64,000 nucleotides of DNA from Desulfomicrobium orale DSM 12838 (GCF_001553625.1 NZ_CP014230.1:1612001-1676000), one strand, 5' to 3'; counted from the first letter of the stretch, positions 1 to 8,755 are shown. Made by a program: numbers and translations. Notes: generated by a model from the letters alone, not told the origin.

Positions 1-1148
1 ATTTTGGGCTTGCCCTGGATGTCCTTGCCCAGAGCCAGGGGGATCTGTGCCTTGGTGTCGGCAAAGGCGTCGTCGTCCAGAATCTCCCGCAGATAGACCG
101 TCTGCCGGATTTCGTTGGGAATTTCGATGCCCACCGTATCCCGGCCGGGCAGCGGCGCCACGATGCGCACGGCGCGCGCTTTCAGGGCCAGGGCCAGGTC
201 GTCGCTCATGCCGGCGATACGGCTGACCTTGATGCCGGGAGCGGGCTTGAACTCGAACATGGTGATGACCGGCCCCGGCTGCACGCCCTGCACATCCCCC
301 TGAATGCCGAAATCCGCGAAGCAGGCCGTCAGGGCCTGGGACTGTTTGTCCAGAATGTTCTTGGACACGTTGGCGCGGGATGGAGGGACGGCGGCCAGCA
401 GATCGAGGGGCGGCAGCCCGCCGGGCTCCGGGCGCGGCGTTGCAGCATCCCGGGGCGGGGCGGCGGACCGGGGGACCTCTTTGGGGGCGGGAGCGGGAGT
501 CGAAGGCTGGGGAGGCTGCGCAGGGACCTTGGTCTTGGCAGGCGTGGCGGGGGGAGGGGTCTTTTCGGGCCGTTTGGTGAAGAGGCCGTGCAGGGCGTCA
601 TGGATGCGTCCGTACCCGTCGCGGAAAATGTCCCCCAGAGTCTTGTACGGCATTCCGAGCAGAAGACGCAGGCCGACGAGGGTCAGGCACAGGTTGACCA
701 GTACAAGGCCGTATGTCCCGAAGATCCGGAGCATGAGCCCGTGCAGGAATCTTCCCATGAAACCGCCGCCCATCATGCCGCCTTCAGGCAGCCCGAGATG
801 GAGCACCGTAAAATGCGCCCAGACAGGCATCAGTGCGGCCAGCAGGATGCCGCCGAGCCAGCGCAGCCAGGACGGTCTGAACCGGGGAAAAAAGAGCATG
901 GCCGCGCCCAAGGCCAGAAAAGCGGGCGTGAGCCAGGATGCCGCGCCGCATAGATCGACCAGTCCTCCGGCCGCGTAAGAACCGAGTGCGCCGACGAGAT
1001 TTCGGGTTTTATGCCCGGCCGCCGCCTGGTGGTTGAAGCCCGGATCGTCGGGGCTGAACGAATAAAGGGCCAGAGTGATCAGAGCCAGGGCGCAGGCGAA
1101 AAGCAGCGCGCAGATTTCCCGTACCAGTTTGTTGCCGTCCTTCGTCAT
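1..1148 (-). CDS. ftsK: DNA translocase FtsK, N-terminal part (runs off window)
   Basis: FtsK pumps DNA toward the dif site at the division septum. This is the first ~382 residues of a gene that continues beyond base 1. The N-terminus is a hydrophobic 4-TM-type module (segments such as ICALLFACALALITLALY, then GALGSYAAGGLVDL and LWLTP-like stretches). A Pro-rich linker follows at about 330-600, and then the start of the alpha/beta motor domain (GPVITMFEFKPAPGIKVSRI, then PGRDTVGIEIPNE), which is typical of FtsK/SpoIIIE. The ATPase Walker motifs lie outside the window. The ATG at 1148-1146 begins the protein just before the first TM segment. It lies downstream of efp on the same strand but is separated by a terminator at 1171-1210, so it is probably transcribed on its own. 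Confidence 0.9.
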   Translation of the reverse strand, partial: MTKDGNKLVREICALLFACALALITLALYSFSPDDPGFNHQAAAGHKTRNLVGALGSYAAGGLVDLCGAASWLTPAFLALGAAMLFFPRFRPSWLRWLGGILLAALMPVWAHFTVLHLGLPEGGMMGGGFMGRFLHGLMLRIFGTYGLVLVNLCLTLVGLRLLLGMPYKTLGDIFRDGYGRIHDALHGLFTKRPEKTPPPATPAKTKVPAQPPQPSTPAPAPKEVPRSAAPPRDAATPRPEPGGLPPLDLLAAVPPSRANVSKNILDKQSQALTACFADFGIQGDVQGVQPGPVITMFEFKPAPGIKVSRIAGMSDDLALALKARAVRIVAPLPGRDTVGIEIPNEIRQTVYLREILDDDAFADTKAQIPLALGKDIQGKPK

Positions 1149-1170
1149 GCGGTCTTTCCTGATGAAGTTC

Positions 1171-1210
1171 CAAAAACAAAAGGCCACAGAGCGTTCTCCA
1201 TGGCCTTTGG
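1171..1210 (-). terminator. Rho-independent terminator after efp
   Basis: The inverted repeat AAAGGCCA (1179-1186) / TGGCCTTT (1201-1208) reads on the minus strand as a stem followed by a T-rich tail (TTTTGTTTTT). It sits between the efp stop and the ftsK start. Confidence 0.75.
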
Positions 1211-1229
1211 TCTGCTGCGTCCAACCGGA

Positions 1230-1787
1230 CTATTCGCGGCCGAGGTACTCGCCCGTCTCCGTATTGACCTTGATCTTGGTGCCTGTTTCCACAAAAAGCG
1301 GCACATTGACCACTACGCCGGTCTCCAGAGTCGCGGGCTTGGTGGCTCCGGTCACGGTATCGCCTTTGACGCCGGGGTCGGTCTCGGTCACTTCCAGCAC
1401 CACGGTTCCGGGCATTTCCAGATCCAGAGGCCGGTTTTCATAGAGCATGACCTTGTAGGCCGAGGCTTCCTTCAGATAACCGCCTTTGTCGCCGACCACA
1501 TCCGCCGGGATGGAGAGCTGCTCGAAAGTGGTCATGTCCATGAAGGCGTAGCCGTCGCCTTCATTATAGAGATACTGCATTTCCCGGACCTCGAGATCGG
1601 GCCGGGGAAATTTGAGTCCCGAACGGAAGTTCTGCTCCACTACGGCTCCAGTGAGCAGATTGCGGTACTTGGTGCGCATGAACGCGCCGCCCTTGCCCGG
1701 CTTGTAGTGGCTGCACTCCAGAATTTCACAGGGTGCGCCGTCGATCTCTATCTTCTTTCCTTTCTTGAAATCACTTGTCGCTAGCAT
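1230..1787 (-). CDS. efp: Elongation factor P
   Basis: EF-P binds between the P and E sites and relieves ribosome stalling at polyproline stretches. The 185-residue product has the family's usual length. It starts MLATSDFKKGKKIEIDG and carries the loop HYKPGKGGAFMRTKYRN, in which the Lys of the PGKGGA loop is the usual site of modification. The C-terminal OB domain ends ETGTKIKVNTETGEYLGRE, the standard EF-P signature. The open frame extends 26 codons upstream, but the ATG at 1787 matches the family start, and the upstream codons lie inside aroQ. It overlaps the end of aroQ by 17 bp, so the two are translationally linked. No modification enzyme (EpmA/B, EarP) is seen in this window. Confidence 0.96.
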   Translation of the reverse strand: MLATSDFKKGKKIEIDGAPCEILECSHYKPGKGGAFMRTKYRNLLTGAVVEQNFRSGLKFPRPDLEVREMQYLYNEGDGYAFMDMTTFEQLSIPADVVGDKGGYLKEASAYKVMLYENRPLDLEMPGTVVLEVTETDPGVKGDTVTGATKPATLETGVVVNVPLFVETGTKIKVNTETGEYLGRE

Positions 1788-2268
1788 TCCTGACTGTTTC
1801 CTCCGTGGATTTGTCCCCGCCGACAGCCAGAAAAAGCTGCCACAGTGCTTGGACTGCAAGCGCATAGCTCATCAGGCCAAAACCGGCAATACTTCCGGCG
1901 CAGTGCCGGGCGATAAGGCTTTTGTGGCGGAGCTCCGTGCTCCTGGCGTGAACATTGGTCAGGTGCACCTCCACGCAGGGAATTCTGATCCAGGCCAGGC
2001 AGTCCACCAGAGCCAGGCTGGTGTGGGTATACGCCCCCGCGTTGAGCACCAGACCCGAAACCCCGGAGTGCCAAGCGGCCTCCAAGCAGTCAATGATGGC
2101 TCCCTCGCTGTTGGACTGGAAAAAAGACAGGCTGATGGAAGAAAAATTCTCTCCCATCAGCCTTTTCGTCAGTTCAGGCAGGGCGTCCATGCCCTCGGTG
2201 CCATAGATTTCGGGCTGGCGCAGCCCCAGCTGTCCCAGGTTGGGACCGTTCACCACCAGAATATCCAT
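1771..2268 (-). CDS. aroQ: 3-dehydroquinate dehydratase, type II
   Basis: This enzyme converts 3-dehydroquinate to 3-dehydroshikimate in the shikimate pathway. The 165 residues contain the type II signatures in order: NGPNLGQLGLRQPEIYG near the N-terminus (active-site Tyr in the flexible loop), FFQSNSEGAIID, LNAGAYTHTSLAL (catalytic His region), and VEVHLTNVHAR. The protein is slightly longer at the C-terminus than the usual ~150 residues (tail DKSTEETVRNASDK). It lies 3 bp after the stop of the lipoprotein gene at 2272-3087 and overlaps efp downstream, so the three form one minus-strand operon. Confidence 0.94.
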   Translation of the reverse strand: MDILVVNGPNLGQLGLRQPEIYGTEGMDALPELTKRLMGENFSSISLSFFQSNSEGAIIDCLEAAWHSGVSGLVLNAGAYTHTSLALVDCLAWIRIPCVEVHLTNVHARSTELRHKSLIARHCAGSIAGFGLMSYALAVQALWQLFLAVGGDKSTEETVRNASDK

Positions 2269-2271
2269 GGA

Positions 2272-3087
2272 TTATTTATGTTCCTTGGGCTCCTGCACCT
2301 TGTCCACATGTCTGGGCCGGACCATCACGGTTTCCGGATCGGCTTCGGCGGGAAGGGGGCTTGCCACATCCAGAGCCATGACATCCACGTCCATCAGAAA
2401 AACCAGATCATTGGGCTCTATCTCACGGTTGCTGGCCATGATATCCAAGGTGCAGATCATGCCCGAAGTTTTTCCGCGCACTTTGGAAGCCATTGCTATA
2501 TGTTGCGTGACGTGCTTGACCTCGGCTAGACCGATAACCCGCAGGACATGGGGAGACAGTTCACTCACCGGTTCGGCGATGACCGCATAGGCGGGCATCT
2601 GCGGGGGAAGGGCCAGATGCAGTATGGCGTAGACGACATCGTGCATGCCGGCGATATACCGTCCTTCCTCCAGCACCACGATGCGGCCGCTCAGATCCAT
2701 GTCCGCCATGAAACGGGTGGCGACCGAGAATTTCTGGATCGTATCTCCGGTTTCTTCATCCACGACTCTCGTCAGCATTCCATGCTGGGCATACTTGCCG
2801 CCTGATGCACCCAGCGGGACCAGACCATCCGACGGAATCATGACCAGATCCCGGTTGATCATCTTGTTGAATGCCGAGACCAGCCCGGCGGAGCATGCTT
2901 TTTTCCAGATTTCAGCATCCCGGTCCGTATACTGCTCCAGCTCTTCTGGACTCAACTGTAGTTCAACCACCGCCTTTTCTTCCGCAATCAAGGGCTCGTG
3001 GGAGCTTGCGTCCGGAACTACCGCTGCTTTTTTTGCACACGCGCCCAGGGACAAAACAAGACTTAATACAACAAGCAGCACACGCAT
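2272..3087 (-). CDS. Uncharacterised lipoprotein
   Basis: The 271-residue protein has a clear lipoprotein signal: Met-Arg, a hydrophobic core and a lipobox LSLGAC, with the lipidated Cys at residue 17. The mature part has no repeats or catalytic motifs that I recognise. It contains a conserved-looking core (RFMADMDLSGRIVVLEEGRYIAGMHDVVYA) and a C-terminal stretch (NDLVFLMDVDVMALDV) of mostly beta character. It is expected to be anchored in the inner or outer membrane facing the periplasm. A good Shine-Dalgarno (GGAGG) lies about 5 bases before the ATG. It is the first gene of the minus-strand operon with aroQ and efp, and is divergent from engB. The function is unknown. Confidence 0.75.
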   Translation of the reverse strand: MRVLLVVLSLVLSLGACAKKAAVVPDASSHEPLIAEEKAVVELQLSPEELEQYTDRDAEIWKKACSAGLVSAFNKMINRDLVMIPSDGLVPLGASGGKYAQHGMLTRVVDEETGDTIQKFSVATRFMADMDLSGRIVVLEEGRYIAGMHDVVYAILHLALPPQMPAYAVIAEPVSELSPHVLRVIGLAEVKHVTQHIAMASKVRGKTSGMICTLDIMASNREIEPNDLVFLMDVDVMALDVASPLPAEADPETVMVRPRHVDKVQEPKEHK

Positions 3088-3142
3088 CTGAGGCCTCCGA
3101 TTAATTGTTGATCAGCAAAAATATTGACTTTATCAGTGCCTG

Positions 3143-3793
3143 ATGGATGCATCTTCCGTCAAGAACTCCAGTACAAAAATACATCATCTTCCCACTGTGA
3201 TTCTTGAAAAAACCGTTTATGTCCCCGATCAGCTGGAAGACATGCCGCTTCCGCAGCTTGCGCTGGCGGGACGCTCCAATGTGGGAAAATCGTCTCTGTT
3301 GAACAGACTGGCCGGGCGGAAGCATCTGGCCAAGACCAGTTCCACGCCGGGAAAAACCCGCAGCCTGAATTTTTACCGGGTCAGCCCCGAAAATTTTTAC
3401 CTGGTCGATCTCCCCGGTTACGGTTACGCTCGCTGTTCCAAGACGGAACGGGACAAATGGGCCCGCCTCATCGCCGCATATCTGCACGGCAACACCCGCC
3501 TTTTCGGCGTTGTGGCCCTGCTTGACTCGAGACATCCGCCGCAGGCCAGCGACATGGAACTTATCGAGTATATTCAAGGCCAGAATATCCCGCTTTTTTC
3601 TGTGCTGACCAAAGCGGACAAATGCAAGCAACAGCTCCGCCGGACGCATCAAGCCATGTGGCAGCGTCTTTTGCCGGCGGAAACGCCGCCCATGCTTGTC
3701 TCCAGCCACTCCGGCATGAACATGGACAAGCTGTGGCGTTTTTTTCTGGACAGGCATGCTGACTATCTGACTCGCCGAAGCGGTGGGGTGTAG
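3143..3793 (+). CDS. engB: Ribosome biogenesis GTP-binding protein EngB/YsxC
   Basis: EngB is a TRAFAC GTPase needed for large-subunit ribosome assembly. The 216-residue protein shows G1 GRSNVGKSS (about residues 43-51), the G2 Thr in SSTPGKT, G3 DLPGYG, and G4 TKAD. SSHSGMN occupies the G5 position. The spacing and length fit the family. The ATG at 3143 has only a weak ribosome-binding site; an ATG later than this would cut into the conserved N-terminal segment. It is divergent from the lipoprotein gene, with only 55 bp between starts, and is followed by a gap and hairpin before hypE. Confidence 0.93.
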   Translation: MDASSVKNSSTKIHHLPTVILEKTVYVPDQLEDMPLPQLALAGRSNVGKSSLLNRLAGRKHLAKTSSTPGKTRSLNFYRVSPENFYLVDLPGYGYARCSKTERDKWARLIAAYLHGNTRLFGVVALLDSRHPPQASDMELIEYIQGQNIPLFSVLTKADKCKQQLRRTHQAMWQRLLPAETPPMLVSSHSGMNMDKLWRFFLDRHADYLTRRSGGV

Positions 3794-3841
3794 CTCATGT
3801 CGTCAGGACGCCGGTGGTATCCTTTATGATATGTTATCCCG

Positions 3842-3866
3842 CAGCGTCAGGGAAATTTTGACGCTG
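3842..3866 (+). promoter_or_regulatory. Hairpin in the engB-hypE gap
   Basis: A perfect 8-bp inverted repeat CAGCGTCA / TGACGCTG with a 9-nt loop lies 50-75 bp upstream of the hypE start. No T-run follows, so it is a poor terminator. It could be an operator or an mRNA structure, and the sequence does not tell which. Confidence 0.35.
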
Positions 3867-3917
3867 TGACTCATGCAAGGGCGTGAAGATTCAGCTCCGC
3901 CCACCGGAGATGGTTTT

Positions 3918-4922
3918 ATGACGGAACGGATTCTTCTTGATTACGGCAGTGGCGGCCGTGCATCGCACCGGCTCGTCAGTGAGCTTTTTCTCCGCCATCT
4001 GGACAATGAAATCCTGGGGCAGCTGGACGATGCGGCCCTGCTTCAGGTTTCCGGCCCCGTGGCCGTGAGCACCGATTCCTTCACCGTCGATCCCATCTTC
4101 TTTCCCGGCGGCGACATCGGTGCGCTGGCCGTGCACGGCACCGTCAACGACGTGGCCATGCTCGGCGCCAGACCCAGATATCTGACCTGCGCCTTCATTC
4201 TGGAAGAAGGGCTGCCCATGGAGGATCTGGAACGCATTGTCGGATCCATGGGCCGGGCCGCGCGCGAGGCGGGCGTGCAGGTGGTCGCCGGAGATACCAA
4301 GGTTGTGCCCAGGGGCATGGCCGACAGGATTTTCATCAATACCACGGGCATCGGGGAGGTTTTCGTTCCGGCGCCGCCAAGCGGGCACAGGGCCCGGCCC
4401 GGTGACGCCATTCTGCTCAGCGGCTTTGCCGGGGATCATGGTCTGGCCGTACTTTCCCGGCGCGAGGGCCTGACTTTCGACGTGCCGGTGGCGTCGGACT
4501 GCGCATCTCTCAATCACCTCATTGTCCGGCTGCTGGAAGCCGTCCCGGAGGTGCATGTGCTGCGCGACCCCACCCGCGGGGGAGTGGCCACGACCCTAAA
4601 CGAAATCGCCGTCCAGTCCGGAGTGGAGTGCCGCATTTTCGAAGACGCGGTTCCAGTACGGCCGGAGGTGCGCAGCGGCTGTTCCTTTCTGGGGCTCGAT
4701 CCGCTCTATCTGGCCAACGAGGGCAAATTTCTGTGTATCCTGCCGGAAGAACTGGCGGACCAGGCTCTTCAGGTTCTGCGGTCCGACCCGCTGGGCGGCC
4801 ATGCGGCGCGCATCGGCGAAGTGCGCTCCGGACGGCCCGGCAGAGTGGTGCTGCAAACGGCGCTGGGCGGCTCGCGGCTCATGGACATGCTGGAAGGCGA
4901 GCAGCTCCCCCGCATCTGCTGA
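3918..4922 (+). CDS. hypE: Hydrogenase maturation protein HypE (carbamoyl dehydratase)
   Basis: HypE accepts a carbamoyl group from HypF on its C-terminal Cys and dehydrates it to the thiocyanate that supplies the CN ligands of the NiFe active site. The 334 residues begin ILLDYGSGGRASHRL, the usual HypE start, and have the AIR-synthase-like fold with DDAALL, GDTKVV and the DPTRGGVATTLNEIA segment. The protein ends PRIC, the invariant C-terminal Cys that carries the group. The ATG at 3918 has GGAGA 7 bases upstream; an upstream in-frame start at 3873 lacks this. The other hyp genes are not in the window, but the target hydrogenase (hysBA) lies 6.5-9 kb away. The next gene begins 2 bp after the stop. 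Confidence 0.95.
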   Translation: MTERILLDYGSGGRASHRLVSELFLRHLDNEILGQLDDAALLQVSGPVAVSTDSFTVDPIFFPGGDIGALAVHGTVNDVAMLGARPRYLTCAFILEEGLPMEDLERIVGSMGRAAREAGVQVVAGDTKVVPRGMADRIFINTTGIGEVFVPAPPSGHRARPGDAILLSGFAGDHGLAVLSRREGLTFDVPVASDCASLNHLIVRLLEAVPEVHVLRDPTRGGVATTLNEIAVQSGVECRIFEDAVPVRPEVRSGCSFLGLDPLYLANEGKFLCILPEELADQALQVLRSDPLGGHAARIGEVRSGRPGRVVLQTALGGSRLMDMLEGEQLPRIC

Positions 4923-4923
4923 C

Positions 4924-5454
4924 ATGCGTTCTTTCGTCGCCATCGATTTCGAAACGGCGGACTCGCGCCCGGACAGCGCCTGCGCCGTTGGACTGACCAA
5001 GGTTCGTGAGGGCGCGATCGTTGATCGTCTGTATGCTCTGATTCGTCCGCCGCGGGCGAGATTTTCTCCTTTCTGCGTGAACGTGCATGGCATTCATTGG
5101 CGGGACGTGAAGAGCGCGCCTTCTTTTCGGGAGTTCTGGATCGAGCACGCCGGATTTCTCGAAGATGCGGACTTTCTGGCTGCTCACAATGCCCGTTTTG
5201 ACCGGGGCGTGCTGGCCGCCTGCTGCGCCATGTCGGGTCTGCCCGTTCCCCGTCTGCCTTATGTCTGCACAGTGGATCTGGCCCGCGCCCTATGGAACGT
5301 GCGGCCGACCAAACTCCCGGATGTCTGCCGGTTTCTTGGACTTGATCTCAATCATCACCACGCCGGTTCCGACGCCGACGCCTGCGCCGGCATCGTCATG
5401 GCCGCCTTGGCCGAAAATCCTTCCTGCCTGACCCTGTTGGGTTTGATCCGCTGA
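4924..5454 (+). CDS. DnaQ-like 3'-5' exonuclease (DEDDh family)
   Basis: This is a 176-residue single-domain exonuclease. The metal-binding residues of the DEDDh family are visible: DFETAD near the N-terminus (Exo I), HNARFDRGVL (Exo II), and HHAGSDADAC (Exo III, with the His five residues before the Asp). Such stand-alone proteins resemble the Pol III epsilon proofreading subunit but may instead trim DNA or RNA ends; the substrate cannot be read from sequence. The true start is the ATG at 4924, 2 bp beyond the hypE stop, because the upstream in-frame codons are hypE sequence in another frame. It is probably co-transcribed with hypE. Confidence 0.85.
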   Translation: MRSFVAIDFETADSRPDSACAVGLTKVREGAIVDRLYALIRPPRARFSPFCVNVHGIHWRDVKSAPSFREFWIEHAGFLEDADFLAAHNARFDRGVLAACCAMSGLPVPRLPYVCTVDLARALWNVRPTKLPDVCRFLGLDLNHHHAGSDADACAGIVMAALAENPSCLTLLGLIR

Positions 5455-5582
5455 AAAAAGCCGCGTTCGGGGCGGAAGTTCCGCCTTGCCGGAGCCTTTC
5501 ATCTGTTTCGTCCCTTGAAATACGGCCCCGTGTGGCGCAGACTCTTCGCGCACAACCCGCCGCATTCTTTAAGGAGACAACC

Positions 5583-6035
5583 ATGCCCCTGACCACAGCC
5601 CAGATGCGGGCGCATATCTTTCTGGTCATTCTGGAGAAATTTTCTTCCAGCGCCGAGCGCCGCCGGGAGGCTCTGGAGGAGTACCTGCTGGTGACCCTGC
5701 CCAATATTTCGGAGGAGACCGCCGGGAAGCTGGCCGCCCTCATTCCGGACATTCTGCCGGAACTCTACGCCAAATGGATCGGCCAATTCGCCGACAGACT
5801 GTTCGAGACCATCCCGGGCGACCAGTTACAGCACCTGTGTTCCGGCACTGTGGAGAATAACGCCAGCCTGGGGCTCGTTTTTCTCATGTTCATGGAATCC
5901 GCCCGCATGGAGCGGCAGATGGAAGAGGATCTGCGGCAGTATGCCAGACGGCATTCCGGGGCGGAAGACATGGGCGATCTGGTGGCCGCTTACCTGCGTG
6001 GCAAAGTGGACGCGCTCAGAAAAGAAGAAAAGTGA
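5583..6035 (+). CDS. Uncharacterised helical cytoplasmic protein
   Basis: The 150-residue product has no signal peptide or TM segment and is rich in charged and helical stretches (AERRREALEEYLLVTLPNISEETAGKL, then ESARMERQMEEDLRQYARRH). The ATG at 5583 has AAGGAGA 6 bases upstream, which settles the start. I do not recognise a family. It follows the exonuclease by 128 bp and ends at a terminator shared with the convergent gene at 6241-6633. Confidence 0.65.
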   Translation: MPLTTAQMRAHIFLVILEKFSSSAERRREALEEYLLVTLPNISEETAGKLAALIPDILPELYAKWIGQFADRLFETIPGDQLQHLCSGTVENNASLGLVFLMFMESARMERQMEEDLRQYARRHSGAEDMGDLVAAYLRGKVDALRKEEK

Positions 6036-6138
6036 GGACTTGCGGCGGAACAGATTTGGTGTGCCCGTGCTCTGCTTCCGGAGAGTGCCGCCGGACAGGA
6101 TATGCCACGGCGCATTAAATGCGGCATCCGTCATATCG

Positions 6139-6184
6139 GGAAAAGCCCCTGGCCCGGAGAAAATCCGGAGCCGGGGCTTTGTGT
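6139..6184. terminator. Bidirectional terminator between convergent genes
   Basis: A long imperfect inverted repeat (AAAGCCCC...CCGGA / TCCGG...GGGGCTTT) has T-rich sequence on both sides. It lies between the plus gene ending at 6035 and the minus gene ending at 6241. Confidence 0.6.
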
Positions 6185-6240
6185 TTCAGAACGGGAGCGG
6201 GGCTTGGGAAATGCGGCTGAAAAATGTCCGCAATATCCGT

Positions 6241-6633
6241 CTACTTGGCTGCGTGCAGGTCGTCTCCTATTTCCGTCAGCAGGGACTGAATGCGTTCGAG
6301 CTTGTCCCTGTGTCTGCCCGCCAGCCGCCGGTCCAGATCCTCTGCGGTGTGGGCCATGTCCCGGAGTTGATTCTCCAGCGCCATGACAGCCGTCCGCCGG
6401 GGCAGGGCGTCAAGGTCCGCGATTCTGGCGTCAAGAATGGCGGCGCGCCGGTCCAGTTCCAGAGCCGAAGCGTGTGCCGCGCGCAGTTCATCCACAGCGT
6501 GGGAAAGTCCCAGAATATTGCGCCACAAGCCGCAGAAGAGTGTCAGCGTGAGCAGAAATGCGCAGATGGCCATACCGAGGGCCAGTTTGTCTCTGGAAAA
6601 TAGGCGCATGAAATCTTTTCCTTGGGCTTTCAT
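6241..6633 (-). CDS. Small membrane-anchored coiled-coil protein
   Basis: The 130-residue protein has one N-terminal TM helix (LALGMAICAFLLTLTLFCGLW, about residues 17-37). A long charged helical segment follows, with heptad-like Leu/Ala spacing (ELDRRAAILDARIADLDALPRR, then DLDRRLAGRHRDKLERIQSLL) that probably forms a coiled coil. Two starts are possible: 6633 (GGAG upstream) and 6609 (AAGGA upstream, beginning MRLFSRDK). The sequence does not decide between them. It starts 19 bp after the DUF711 gene stop, so it is probably in that operon. No function is assigned. Confidence 0.6.
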   Translation of the reverse strand: MKAQGKDFMRLFSRDKLALGMAICAFLLTLTLFCGLWRNILGLSHAVDELRAAHASALELDRRAAILDARIADLDALPRRTAVMALENQLRDMAHTAEDLDRRLAGRHRDKLERIQSLLTEIGDDLHAAK

Positions 6634-6652
6634 TGCTTTTCGCTCCGGTTCC

Positions 6653-8026
6653 TCAGTTGATGAGCGCCTGAAGCGGCGCGGGAATGGAACCGCCCCGGTT
6701 CACGAAACCGGCGGAAACGCCGTTGCCGCGTACGGGGATGATTTCCGTCTCGCCCAGCAGGCCGCCGAAATGCACTTTGTCTCCGGCCGCCTTGTCCGGA
6801 ACGGGTATAAGCCGCGCGGCGGTGGTTTTCTTGTTAATGACGCCGATGGCCATTTCGTCGGCGATGATCCCGGCCAGGGTTTCGGCCGTGGTGTCGCCGG
6901 GCAGGGCGATCATGTCCAGCCCCACGGAGCAGACGGCGGTCATGGCTTCGAGCTTCTCCAGGGGCAGGGCGCCCGATGCCGCGGCTTCGGCGATGTTCAG
7001 GTCCTCGCTGACGGGGATGAAGGCGCCGCTTAAGCCCCCCACGCGGGAGCTGGCGAAGGCGCCGCCTTTTTTCACGGCGTCGTTCAACATGGCCAGGGCC
7101 GCCGTGGTGCCCGGAACACCGATGGAGCCCAGGCCCAGGGACTGGAAGATTTCACCCACACTGTCCCCCACCTTGGGCGTCGGGGCCAGGGACAGATCGA
7201 CGATGCCGAAGTTCACGCCCAGGAGCCGGGCCACTTCCCGGCCGATGATTTCGCCCACGCGGGTGACCTTGTAGGCCGTGCGCTTGATGACTTCCGAGAG
7301 TTCGCCCAGATGCGCGCCGGGGTTGTCCTGCACCGCCCGGTCGATGGCTTTTTTGACTACTCCGGGGCCGCTGACGCCGACATTGATGGCGGAGCCCGCC
7401 TCTCCCACGCCCAGATACGCTCCGGCCATGAAGGGTACGTCTTCCGGGATATTGGCGAAGACCACCAGCTTGGCGCAGCCCAGACCGTCGCGGTCTTTGG
7501 TTTTTTCGGCGGCGGCCTTGATGGTCCGGCCCATGAGGGCCACGGCGTCCATGTTGATGCCCGCGCGGGTGGTGGCCACATTGACCGACGAGCACAGGCG
7601 CTCCGTCACGCTCAGGGCCTCGGGGATGGCTTCGATGAGGGCCAGATCGCCCTTGGCCATGCCTTTTTCCACCAGGGCACCGAAGCCGCCGATGAAATCG
7701 ACCCGCACGTCTCTGGCGGCCTGATCCAGAGTCCTGGCCACTTCCACCATGCCCCGGCTGTCAAAGGGCGCGGCGGCCACGGCGATGGGGCTGACGGAAA
7801 TGCGCTTGTTCACCACGGGGATGCCGAAGCGTTCCCCCACCTCGTCGCATACCGCCACCAGATCCCGGCCCAGAGTGGTGATACGTTCATGGATGGCCGC
7901 CGTGAACCGGGACAGGTCGTGGGAGGCGCAGTCCAGCAGGCTCACGCCCAGAGTCACGGTGCGCACGTCCAGATTCTCGTTTTTGATCATGGACAGCGTG
8001 GAAAGCACCTCGCGGTCGTTCAACAT
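6653..8026 (-). CDS. PFL-like family protein, UPF0210/DUF711
   Basis: The 457-residue protein matches the UPF0210/DUF711 family, a pyruvate-formate-lyase-like fold of unknown reaction. Recognisable stretches are SMIKNENLDVRTVTLGVSLL near the start, the Gly-rich segment SVNVATTRAGINMDAVALMG, FMAGAYLGVGEAGSAINVGVSGPG, and the C-terminal RGGSIPAPLQALIN. The ATG at 8026 is preceded by GAGGAGA; the in-frame codons further upstream have no ribosome-binding site. The ACT-domain gene lies directly upstream in the same operon. Such pairs are common in bacteria and suggest that the ACT protein senses a small ligand for the DUF711 enzyme. Confidence 0.88.
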   Translation of the reverse strand: MLNDREVLSTLSMIKNENLDVRTVTLGVSLLDCASHDLSRFTAAIHERITTLGRDLVAVCDEVGERFGIPVVNKRISVSPIAVAAAPFDSRGMVEVARTLDQAARDVRVDFIGGFGALVEKGMAKGDLALIEAIPEALSVTERLCSSVNVATTRAGINMDAVALMGRTIKAAAEKTKDRDGLGCAKLVVFANIPEDVPFMAGAYLGVGEAGSAINVGVSGPGVVKKAIDRAVQDNPGAHLGELSEVIKRTAYKVTRVGEIIGREVARLLGVNFGIVDLSLAPTPKVGDSVGEIFQSLGLGSIGVPGTTAALAMLNDAVKKGGAFASSRVGGLSGAFIPVSEDLNIAEAAASGALPLEKLEAMTAVCSVGLDMIALPGDTTAETLAGIIADEMAIGVINKKTTAARLIPVPDKAAGDKVHFGGLLGETEIIPVRGNGVSAGFVNRGGSIPAPLQALIN

Positions 8027-8070
8027 ATCCGAAATCTCCTCGAAAAGTCGCAATACGCGGCGGAAGGCCG

Positions 8071-8622
8071 CTAGATGCGGTGAATGGTCTCAAATATATC
8101 CCGGTGCTGCACCGATACGGTCAGGGCCAGAGGCGCACAGACATCCTGCATCTTCTGCCGCAGATGGCGGTGTTCCACGCTGGGGGGCACGTCAACCTCG
8201 AAGATCATGATCATTTCGTCCTCGCCGGTTTCCTGGGTGATGATGGCCCGGAAGTTGACCACGTTGCAGTTCAGGGCGGCGATGCCCGTGGTCACGGCGG
8301 AAATGGTGCCCGGCTTGTCCAGGCCGCGCGTGGTGATGACAAAGGGCTGCGTGGGTGCGTCTTCGGGAACGGCCGGAACGCTCATGGGCCGGAGATGGGC
8401 GCTCAGTCCCATGCCGCCCAGAACGGAGTTCAGCTCCGCGCCGATGGTTTCCAGCGGGCGGTCGAGGGGGTTCAGCACGACGAAGATGGATGCGAACTCC
8501 GTCTGCAGGATGGTCTGGCTCACATCCTCGATGTTGCAGCCGTGGGAGAACAGAATGGTCGATATTCTGGCCAGGATGCCCGGTTTGTCCTGGCCGATGA
8601 CCGAGAGCACAAATTTTTTCAT
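8071..8622 (-). CDS. Tandem ACT-domain regulatory protein
   Basis: The 183-residue protein has two ACT domains. The first starts MKKFVLSVIGQDKPGILARIST and the second FVITTRGLDKPGTISAVTTGIA. The G-x-D-x-P-G turn is typical of amino-acid-binding ACT folds. The layout resembles GcvR-like and UPF0237 proteins. The ATG at 8622 has GGAGG 4 bases upstream; an in-frame extension toward 8829 would cross the purT promoter and lacks a ribosome-binding site. It precedes the DUF711 gene by 44 bp. It probably acts as the ligand-sensing partner, but the ligand is not known. Confidence 0.85.
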   Translation of the reverse strand: MKKFVLSVIGQDKPGILARISTILFSHGCNIEDVSQTILQTEFASIFVVLNPLDRPLETIGAELNSVLGGMGLSAHLRPMSVPAVPEDAPTQPFVITTRGLDKPGTISAVTTGIAALNCNVVNFRAIITQETGEDEMIMIFEVDVPPSVEHRHLRQKMQDVCAPLALTVSVQHRDIFETIHRI

Positions 8623-8755
8623 GAAACCTCCGCGCCGTGGTAAAGTTCTGTCGTATGGCCCGCCGCACGGGACCGCGTCAAGACGCCAGTTGCCTCTGGT
8701 CAAGGAAAGCCGCCCGGAATACAAGCGGACCATATCCTGAAAAGCGAGGTGTGTG

